64,000 bases of DNA, from contig CAUJIK010000037.1 of assembly GCA_963205255.1 (NCBI GenBank), positions 1-64,000 on the forward strand, in the 5' to 3' direction. Of this stretch, positions 9,978 through 17,155 are shown one piece after another. Every line of letters starts with the position of its first letter. Positions within the stretch are counted from its first letter, which is position 1. Source of the stretch: Pseudomonadota bacterium. Lineage in GTDB: Bacteria > Pseudomonadota > Gammaproteobacteria > Steroidobacterales > Steroidobacteraceae. Made by a program: the position numbers and the translations under genes. The notes beneath the pieces are model-generated. The model made no database searches and had not been told where the DNA came from. It was given only the letters and a program-made list of their open reading frames with translations.

Positions 9978-12938
9978 TCAGAAGCGGTATTTGAGCGACG
10001 CACCGATCATGCGCGGACGCATGTGCATTTCGGTCGTCGTCAGGGAGTCCTGACCATGCGCCAGGCCCGTCAGGTCCATGGAGTTGGTCAGGTTCTGCGC
10101 GAACACCTGCATGTCGAGGTCCGGCGTCAGCTTCACGCCCGCGCGGGCATTCACTGAACGCACCGCGTTGGCCCGGTGGGTGATCGGGTCATGCGTGCTG
10201 ACACCCGCACCCGGGTTGCGGTCGTACCCGCCCGCGTACTGGTAGTCGACGCGCACAAAGCCGCCCTTGCCAAACGTCAGGAAGTCGTACTGCACGCCGG
10301 CCGACACGGTCAGGTCCGGCACACCGACATTGTCGCCCTTGTTCATCAGCAGGGCTCCCGACGACGGATTCCTCACATCGTCCGCGAACTCAGCCTTGTT
10401 GTAGCCGAACGCGCCATTGAGCAGGAAGGATCCGAAGCGGGCATTCGCCTGCACATCCACTCCCTGCGACACGGCATGACCGGCGTTGTTGACGAAGGCG
10501 AAGCCGCAACGCAGCCCCATGTTGAACTGCATGTCCTTCCAGTCGATGTAGAACACGCTGGTGTTGATCTGCACGCGGCCGCCCACGCGGCTCTTCAGGC
10601 CAGCCTCATAGCTCACCACCGTGTCGCCCTTGAAGGTCTTCGGCACACCGATGCCCGTCAGGCCAAGGTCAGCCAGATCCTGCGCGCAGGTGCCGGGCGG
10701 CACCGCCGGGTTCACGCCGCCGGCCCGGAAACCCTCCGAGTAGGTCGCGTAGGCCAGGTTGTTCGGCGTGAACTGCCAGGACACACCCAGCTTCGGGCTG
10801 ACCGGCTTCTCCTTCGCTTCCAGGTGCGTGTACTGGAACGGGCAATCCGCCGCCGTCGGGCAGCCAGCCAGATTGGTCGCCATCGCCCGCAGATCGAACG
10901 GATCGGTGATCGGCGTGAAGCCGGTGCTGGTCGTGCTCGCCGAATTGGCGGCCAGACCGGCATCCGTCGCCGGCACGAAACCCGCCGGGTTGGTATCACT
11001 GGTTCCCGCCAGCGGAATGCCGGCAACCGCACCGCCGTACGTCTGGTCGAAGGTCTGCCTGTAGTCCGTCAGGCGGACGCCGGCCGTCACCTTCAGGGTC
11101 TCGGTGAACGCGAAGGTCAGTTCGCCGAACACCGCCATTTCCTTCTCGCGCAGCCAGATCTCGCGATCGGAGATGTCGCCCATGTCGGCCGCCGCATACG
11201 TGCCATTGGGCATCTGCACCAGCGAGGTCTGGTAGAAGCCGCCAGTCATGGAGAGGTCGGCCGGAAGGTACTGGTTGCCGACGATCCAGGCCTCGGGCAT
11301 GCCACGGAAGCGCAACGACATCTGGTCTTCGTTCGAGTGCTCGGCGCCATGCATGTGGATCTTCGAGTCATTGAAATACAGACCGCCGATCCACGACAGC
11401 CGCGACTCGCCGGGCTGCGACGAGAAACGCAGCTCCTGGGTGATGGCGTTGCGATTGTTGAAGTAGTAGTAGTAGGAATAGCTGTCCGGCATGCCCGGGA
11501 AGTAGTCAGCATTCAGATAGCACGTCGTCGCTGTCGGAGACTTGGCGTTGTACGGGTACTCGCAGGGCTGCGTGCCCAGCAGACGGCGCGGCATCACGCG
11601 GCCCGAGGCGCCGCCGCCGTTGAAACGCATGCCGCTGGTCCGGTCCTTGGTGTAGCTGGTCACCGACTTGATCGCGATGCTGTCGCCGTCGAAATCGAAG
11701 GTCAGGGTCGGCAGGTCGATCTTCGTGGTACGCGGCGAATTCACGTAGTGCACGTTTTCAGTGGTGTAGTAACGGCCGTTGGCCGAGTCGAACTTCAGCG
11801 TTTCGAACCACGGCTGCGCAGCCTGGGTAAACGCCGGCATGACGGTGTTCGGGAAGGAGAACACCACGCCGCCGGAAGTGACGCAGGCCGACTGGGCAGC
11901 CGTCTGGTTCAGTGTGCACGAGGGATACATGCCGGCGGCCATGGTCACGCCGCTGACACCCGGAGCAGCGCCGGCCCGCGTGGTGCCGGCAGGCACGGTG
12001 CCAGCGGCAATGGCGGCGTCCAGTTGCGCCTGCGTACCGAAGAAGCCCATCGTGCCGCCATTGCGGATCAGGCCACCGGCGAAGTTGATCTCCGGCAGGC
12101 CGGTACGCTCACCACCGCTGTTGGTGTCGTTCGCGTACTCGTAGCCATTGTAGAAGGCAGGCGTCACCGACCACTTGTCGTTGATCTGGTATTTGCCCGT
12201 CAGACGCACCGAACGCGCTTCCGACCAGTTGTAGTTGCTGGCGAACTGATGACCGTCGTACTTGGAGTAGGCGTCCATCCATCCGCCGGACTTGCGGCTG
12301 ATGGCGGCGACGCGCACACCCAGCTTGTCCTCGATCAGCGGCAGGCCGAATGCGCCCGCGAGCTCGTGGCCCGGGCCGCCGCCGTCGACCATGTTGTATT
12401 CGATGCTGGCCTGGCCCGACTTCTCGGTGAGGCTTGGCGTCGGCGTGATGAAGCGCACCGTGCCGCCCTGCGAGGAGCCGCCATAGAGCGTGCCCTGCGG
12501 GCCGCGCAGCACTTCGACTCGCTCCAGGTCGAACAGCTGCGGGAACGGCGAGCCGTTGCCGGTGATCAGACCGTTGATGTTGCGCCGCTGCAGGGGCGAA
12601 TCATCAAGGTAGACGCCGGTGGTCGGCGACCCCACGGTCGCGCCGTTTCCACCGATGCCGCGAATGGTGATATTCGGGTTGCCCTCGCCGCCGGAACGGC
12701 TGAAAGTCATTCCAGGCACTGTGCGAGAGAGGTCAGCGACATCCTTGATGCCCTGATTGTCGATGGCCTCCTGGGTGATGGCCGTCACCGCCATCGCCAC
12801 CCTGTTGACCGTGGACGTCTGGCGCGTGGAGGTGACAACCACCTCTTCGAGCGTATCCTGCTCCTGGGCCTGAACCTGAGCTGCAAGACCCATGCTTGCA
12901 GCAGACGCAATGATTCCGATTGCCAATACAGGTTTCAT
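9978..12938 (-). CDS. TonB-dependent receptor
   Basis: Signal peptide, plug domain 'DTLEEVVVTSTRQ...', 'VEVLRGPQGTLYGGSSQGGTVRFITPTP', C-terminal barrel. Confidence 0.95.
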   Translation of the reverse strand: MKPVLAIGIIASAASMGLAAQVQAQEQDTLEEVVVTSTRQTSTVNRVAMAVTAITQEAIDNQGIKDVADLSRTVPGMTFSRSGGEGNPNITIRGIGGNGATVGSPTTGVYLDDSPLQRRNINGLITGNGSPFPQLFDLERVEVLRGPQGTLYGGSSQGGTVRFITPTPSLTEKSGQASIEYNMVDGGGPGHELAGAFGLPLIEDKLGVRVAAISRKSGGWMDAYSKYDGHQFASNYNWSEARSVRLTGKYQINDKWSVTPAFYNGYEYANDTNSGGERTGLPEINFAGGLIRNGGTMGFFGTQAQLDAAIAAGTVPAGTTRAGAAPGVSGVTMAAGMYPSCTLNQTAAQSACVTSGGVVFSFPNTVMPAFTQAAQPWFETLKFDSANGRYYTTENVHYVNSPRTTKIDLPTLTFDFDGDSIAIKSVTSYTKDRTSGMRFNGGGASGRVMPRRLLGTQPCEYPYNAKSPTATTCYLNADYFPGMPDSYSYYYYFNNRNAITQELRFSSQPGESRLSWIGGLYFNDSKIHMHGAEHSNEDQMSLRFRGMPEAWIVGNQYLPADLSMTGGFYQTSLVQMPNGTYAAADMGDISDREIWLREKEMAVFGELTFAFTETLKVTAGVRLTDYRQTFDQTYGGAVAGIPLAGTSDTNPAGFVPATDAGLAANSASTTSTGFTPITDPFDLRAMATNLAGCPTAADCPFQYTHLEAKEKPVSPKLGVSWQFTPNNLAYATYSEGFRAGGVNPAVPPGTCAQDLADLGLTGIGVPKTFKGDTVVSYEAGLKSRVGGRVQINTSVFYIDWKDMQFNMGLRCGFAFVNNAGHAVSQGVDVQANARFGSFLLNGAFGYNKAEFADDVRNPSSGALLMNKGDNVGVPDLTVSAGVQYDFLTFGKGGFVRVDYQYAGGYDRNPGAGVSTHDPITHRANAVRSVNARAGVKLTPDLDMQVFAQNLTNSMDLTGLAHGQDSLTTTEMHMRPRMIGASLKYRF

Positions 12939-13284
12939 TGAAATCCCCCTTAGACGTTTGGTTTTCTACACGAGCACAGGTACGCAGTACGCTGGTGGCG
13001 CACTGCGATACCGGAATTCATCTGCTTGTTGCGGAGCGACGCCAATACCGACGGCATTCCTGAGACTGCTGCGCATGCTCCCTCACACCCTGGCCCCGCG
13101 GGTTCGGACTACCTGCGCGCGTACAACTGTGGTGGGGAACTGACAAGCTCACCCCCAAGCCATCGGCACTCCAGAAGACTGACCCCAACTACTCTCTATT
13201 TTTGATTTTGAGTAATAATATTTATACCATAAAAACTATGCCAAACAACTACCAGAGTGCGCGATCGCCTTCCTGAGAAGGAGC

Positions 13285-13314
13285 GCCGCACACAGAGCTG
13301 CCGCACACAGAGCT
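13285..13314. repeat. 15-bp perfect tandem duplication
   Basis: GCCGCACACAGAGCT x2, contiguous. Confidence 0.9.
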
Positions 13315-13334
13315 GTTGCTTGTCATCATTTTTT

Positions 13335-13356
13335 CTACTCATATAGTGATGAGTAG
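13335..13356. promoter_or_regulatory. 8-bp perfect inverted repeat (candidate operator)
   Basis: CTACTCAT-ATAGTG-ATGAGTAG upstream of the 13385 start codon. Confidence 0.4.
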
Positions 13357-13384
13357 CGAAAATGGAACGAACCAAGAATCACAC

Positions 13385-14182
13385 ATGCCGTGGGGGATCA
13401 AAGTGAAGGCACGCATCGCATTACTGACACTGGCTGTCATCGGAAGCAGTTCCATGACGGCCAACGCCCAACAGGCCGGCGCAAATCTGTATCGTCCGGC
13501 ACCTCCTCTTCCCGAGCCCATCTACCGCGCACAGCGCTCTTCCATGGAAGACAAGCGCGATCTGTCCGGCGTGTGGTCCATCCGGGACTACAACCGCCGC
13601 TTCCGCACCCCGACGGGCACGCTGCCGCCGCTGACCGCCAAGGGCAAAGCCGACCTCGATGTACGCATCAAGGCCGAAACCGACGGCACCCCGATGGCCG
13701 ACGCCTCCGCCTACTGCTGGCCGCACGGAATTCCGCGCGTGATGAACTCGCCGTATCCCATCCAGTTCATCCATTCACCGGGCAAGATCACCATCGTTCA
13801 CGAGGTGGCGCACAACATCCGTCAGATCCGCATGGATCAGCCCATGCCTGAGAAAGTGCCGACCAGCTTCCTCGGCTACTCCGTGGGCCGTTGGGATGGC
13901 GACACGCTGGTGATCGAGACCAAGGGCACCGATCCGCGCACCTGGATCGACGAGGAAGGCATCATCCATTCCGATCAGCTCTACACGATCGAACGCATCC
14001 GCAAGACCGAGAACGGGGAAAACCTGGAGAACGAAGTAACCATCATCGATCCGGTGTACTTCACCCGTCCGTGGGTCAAGAAGATCAACTACGCCTGGCG
14101 CCCGGACCTTCGCATACAGGAATACGTGTGCGAAGAGAACAACCGCAACCACCCCGAAGACGGCTTCACCGTAGCCAAGTGA
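13385..14182 (+). CDS. Secreted protein of unknown function, paralogue 1
   Basis: Signal peptide; motifs PHGIPRVMNSPYP and GRWDGDTLVIETKG shared with the downstream gene. Confidence 0.8.
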   Translation: MPWGIKVKARIALLTLAVIGSSSMTANAQQAGANLYRPAPPLPEPIYRAQRSSMEDKRDLSGVWSIRDYNRRFRTPTGTLPPLTAKGKADLDVRIKAETDGTPMADASAYCWPHGIPRVMNSPYPIQFIHSPGKITIVHEVAHNIRQIRMDQPMPEKVPTSFLGYSVGRWDGDTLVIETKGTDPRTWIDEEGIIHSDQLYTIERIRKTENGENLENEVTIIDPVYFTRPWVKKINYAWRPDLRIQEYVCEENNRNHPEDGFTVAK

Positions 14183-14196
14183 CCAGGAAAGAAACC

Positions 14197-14877
14197 ATGC
14201 TCAAGAAAATGTCTGTGACATTCCTGGCCTGCGCGGCGCTGGCCATTCCCCTGATGGCGCAAGGCGCGCCCTCCCTGGCCGGCATCTGGATAGTCGACGG
14301 AGACATGTCCACGGTGAAAACCATCGATGGCAAGCTGCCGCCGTTCAAGGCCGAGGCCAGGCGCCAATACAACGCCGCGATCGCCGCCCGCAAAGCCGGC
14401 AAGACCACCGATCCGGTGGCCCAATGCCTGCCGCACGGCCTGCCCCGCCTGATGTTTGCCCCGTATCCGTTCGAGATCCTGGAAGAGCCCAAGCAGATCT
14501 CTTTCATCCACGAAGCCCAGCACATGCCGCGCCTGGTCTACCTGGGTGAAAAGCTGCCGTCCATGGACGATCTGGATCGCAACTGGATGGGCCAGTCCGC
14601 AGGCAACTGGGACGGCGACACGCTGGTAGTGGATTCGGCCGGCTTCAACAGCGAGACCACTCTCGACCGCGCCGGCATCCCCCACTCCGAGGATCTGGTG
14701 ATCCAGGAGCGCTTCAGCCTGAAGGATGGCGGCAGGATCCTCGAGAACGAGATCACCATCACCGACCCGCAAACCTTCACAAGGCCATGGAAGACCAAGG
14801 CGAGGTTCAAGAAGATGGACTCGTCCTACTGGCTCAAGGAATACGTCTGCACCGACAAGAACCCGGAAGCAGGCTAA
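14197..14877 (+). CDS. Secreted protein of unknown function, paralogue 2
   Basis: Signal peptide MLKKMSVTFLACAALAIPLMAQG; motifs PHGLPRLMFAPYP and GNWDGDTLVVDSAG. Confidence 0.8.
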   Translation: MLKKMSVTFLACAALAIPLMAQGAPSLAGIWIVDGDMSTVKTIDGKLPPFKAEARRQYNAAIAARKAGKTTDPVAQCLPHGLPRLMFAPYPFEILEEPKQISFIHEAQHMPRLVYLGEKLPSMDDLDRNWMGQSAGNWDGDTLVVDSAGFNSETTLDRAGIPHSEDLVIQERFSLKDGGRILENEITITDPQTFTRPWKTKARFKKMDSSYWLKEYVCTDKNPEAG

Positions 14878-14885
14878 AACGGCGA

Positions 14886-14933
14886 GCAGCGGAGCGGTGC
14901 GGCCCCAGGGAGGGGGCAGTGCCGCTCCGCTGC
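14886..14933. terminator. Long hairpin downstream of the paralogue pair
   Basis: GCAGCGGAGCGG ... CCGCTCCGCTGC perfect 12-bp arms; no U tract. Confidence 0.4.
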
Positions 14934-14951
14934 GAACCCTCATGAAGCGTT

Positions 14952-14975
14952 TGGTGGACGGGCGAGATTCGAACC
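14952..14975 (-). repeat. tRNA 3'-end remnant (T-arm plus acceptor and CCA), candidate att-like sequence
   Basis: Minus strand GGTTCGAATCTCGCCCGTCCACCA; no tRNA body upstream. Confidence 0.6.
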
Positions 14976-15009
14976 GGCCCGCCCCCGCCCAATACCCTGC
15001 GGCTGCGCG

Positions 15010-15300
15010 CTACAAGTGCAACGAAGTGAGCATGCGCTCGTGCAGGATGCGAATGACGGCGATGCCGTAGTCCGTGGTGATGTAGTAGATGAAATGATGC
15101 TCCGCTGCCCGGCGCCGGTATCCCGGACGGACATGTCCGCAGTCCTGCCCTTGTGACGGCGCTTCAGCGAGGATTGCGCAAGCATCTTCGAGCACCCGCG
15201 CGTAGTTCACGGCCTGCTCCAGTCCCCATTCCCTCACGGTGTAGTCGAAGATGCCGTCCAGGTCGTCCTGAGCGGCAAGACTCAGGCGATATTCGGCCAC
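15010..15300 (-). CDS. parE: ParE/RelE family toxin
   Basis: 'YRLSLAAQDDLDGIFDYTVREWG...RILHERM' typical ParE; paired with ParD. Confidence 0.92.
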   Translation of the reverse strand: MAEYRLSLAAQDDLDGIFDYTVREWGLEQAVNYARVLEDACAILAEAPSQGQDCGHVRPGYRRRAAEHHFIYYITTDYGIAVIRILHERMLTSLHL

Positions 15301-15306
15301 GGGCGG

Positions 15307-15555
15307 TCAGCCGCCGTGTTGGGCCACTTTCCGACGCGTAAACGCTGCGAAATTGAACGACTGTGGTTCGCCGCTGCGCTCACCATCAATCAGCGCCTGA
15401 CGCAACGCCTCGACCTGCCCGGCACGCTCCTGCTCACGACGGATGAGGTCGCGGATCAACTCACTATCGTTGGTGAAGCGCCCCGCCTGCACTTGGGCGG
15501 CGATCCAAGCGTCCTGTGTCTCGGTCACAGTGATGGTCTTGCGCACGGTGCTCAT
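15307..15555 (-). CDS. parD: ParD-like antitoxin
   Basis: 'KTITVTETQDAWIAAQVQAGRFTNDSELIRDLIRREQER' ribbon-helix-helix; directly upstream of parE. Confidence 0.92.
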   Translation of the reverse strand: MSTVRKTITVTETQDAWIAAQVQAGRFTNDSELIRDLIRREQERAGQVEALRQALIDGERSGEPQSFNFAAFTRRKVAQHGG

Positions 15556-15640
15556 GGCTTGGCGACCCTCCAACAATCAAATGGCCGAATCAACTGCTGC
15601 AATCGACAGCAAATGCGTAGATCATCATACTATTTCATAC

Positions 15641-15682
15641 TTTCCAAGGCAAATGCCGTACGCATGTCGTACGCCTTGGAAA
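15641..15682. repeat. Nested inverted repeat / stem-loop in the parD to HEPN-like gene intergenic region
   Basis: TTTCCAAGGC-AAATGCC-GTACG-CATGT-CGTAC-GCCTTGGAAA: 10-bp outer arms and 5-bp inner arms. Confidence 0.75.
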
Positions 15683-15883
15683 ACATAAAGCGGTCTTTGC
15701 CACCCTTCCGCTATAGAAAACTGCTTGCCTGCTCAAGAGCACCTTGGCCGATGATCAATAAACGCCTGGATGCGCAGACAAGAAACAGCGGCATGATGAC
15801 TACTATGTTCCCCAAGAAACGCCGACCAACAGGATTGTTCTATCCACTTCGCATCAAGGGCACTTTCCGCCAGAGGACATAGC

Positions 15884-16840
15884 ATGAACCTGCTGGAAAA
15901 TGCCGCTGGTTCGATTCGGATCGGTGTTCAAGATTATCAGTCTGAGGACGGCGCCCGGGTTCTCTCAGGCGTGCGAAATATTACTGCCGGGGTTCTCCTC
16001 CTCTTCAAGGAGAAGTTGCGGCGACTATCGCCGAGAGACTCGAACGACGTTCTACTGAAAGAGCACATGGTGCCCGGCAAGAACCCCACCGGAGAAGTCG
16101 TCTTCATTGGTCATGGAAAGCGGACCGCGACCCTACCCCAGATAAAGGACCGCTTCGCAGCGCTGGGAGTACACCTCGATTGGAAGCCTGTAGAAAGCAT
16201 AGTCAGAATTCGCAATGACATTGAACACTACTTCACCGGCGAGACTCCGGCGAAGCTACGGGAACTGGTTGCAGATACCTTCGTCATTGTCCGCGACTTC
16301 TCGACTCAACACCTTGATACAACCCCCCTGGCACTTCTTGGGGAGGACACTTGGCAGCACCTCCTGAACGTAGCCAGCGTTTATCAGAAGGAACTGGAGG
16401 AGTGCCGCACCGCCCAAGCGGAACTCGAATGGCCGAGCGAAATCGGAGGCGATCTCGAGGAGCATTTGCGCTGCCCCAAGTGCGATTCAGAGCTTATTAG
16501 GCCGAACATTGAAGAAAGCGCGAGTGTCTTTCAGGTGTCCTTCTCGTGCTCATCATGCGGAAAGGAATCTGAATACGCGGATGTGGCGGAGGTCGCCGTC
16601 CAAGCGCGCTATTTCGGAGATGCCTATATTGCGATGACGGATGGCGGGGAGCCCCCATATGACATGTGTCCTGAATGTACAAAGGACACCTACATTCTCG
16701 AGTGCGGCATGTGTGCCGCCTGCGGATACAGGCTCAGTCATCTCAAGTGCGCTATATGCCACACCAACCTAACTGTTCACGATCAGGTTCCCGCCGGCCT
16801 ATGCAGCTATCACGCATGGCAGGCCCAGAAGGACGACTAG
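15884..16840 (+). CDS. Uncharacterised protein: HEPN-like alpha-helical N-terminus plus C-terminal zinc ribbons
   Basis: RNDIEHYF matches the HEPN RNxxxH signature; CPKC...CSSCG and CPEC...CGMCAACG...CAIC C-terminal motifs. Confidence 0.6.
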   Translation: MNLLENAAGSIRIGVQDYQSEDGARVLSGVRNITAGVLLLFKEKLRRLSPRDSNDVLLKEHMVPGKNPTGEVVFIGHGKRTATLPQIKDRFAALGVHLDWKPVESIVRIRNDIEHYFTGETPAKLRELVADTFVIVRDFSTQHLDTTPLALLGEDTWQHLLNVASVYQKELEECRTAQAELEWPSEIGGDLEEHLRCPKCDSELIRPNIEESASVFQVSFSCSSCGKESEYADVAEVAVQARYFGDAYIAMTDGGEPPYDMCPECTKDTYILECGMCAACGYRLSHLKCAICHTNLTVHDQVPAGLCSYHAWQAQKDD

Positions 16841-16975
16841 CTGTGAAGTATCAGGACGTTATTCCTGGTTGAAGGGTTGCTCATTCCGGGAAGCTCTGGC
16901 TTACCACGGCGAGATCACCATTCGCGGCATTTATGGTCGATACGAGATCGCCTGAACAGGCTTGGTACGGAAAAT

Positions 16976-17063
16976 TGGCGGAAGGGGTGGGATTCGAACC
17001 CACGAACGGTTGCCCGTTGCCGGTTTTCAAGACCGGTGCAATCGACCACTCTGCCACCCTTCC
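16976..17063 (-). tRNA. tRNA-Ser (anticodon UGA), CCA encoded
   Basis: Minus strand GGAAGGGTGGCAGAGTGGTCGATTGCACCGGTCTTGAAAACCGG...GTGGGTTCGAATCCCACCCCTTCCGCCA; anticodon loop CTTGAAA; long variable arm. Confidence 0.96.
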
Positions 17064-17155
17064 AGGCCCGCGATTCTAGCAAAGCCCTTCCCCCGGGGCT
17101 TGGCGGTACAGGTCGATCTTGCGACACTCTCCCGGAGAAACGGGGAGCAGCTTCC

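Noticed and set aside
10176-12941. 921-aa plus-strand ORF antisense to the TonB receptor
   Set aside because: Shadow ORF of high-GC coding DNA; His/Arg/Gly-rich with no domain signature, while the opposite frame is a clear TonB receptor.
14952-15040. Complete tRNA gene on the minus strand
   Set aside because: Only the T-arm/acceptor end is present; no anticodon arm or D-arm before the parE stop.
16877-17155. N-terminal extension of the CstA ORF
   Set aside because: Reads through the tRNA-Ser gene; a good ATG start exists at 17156.
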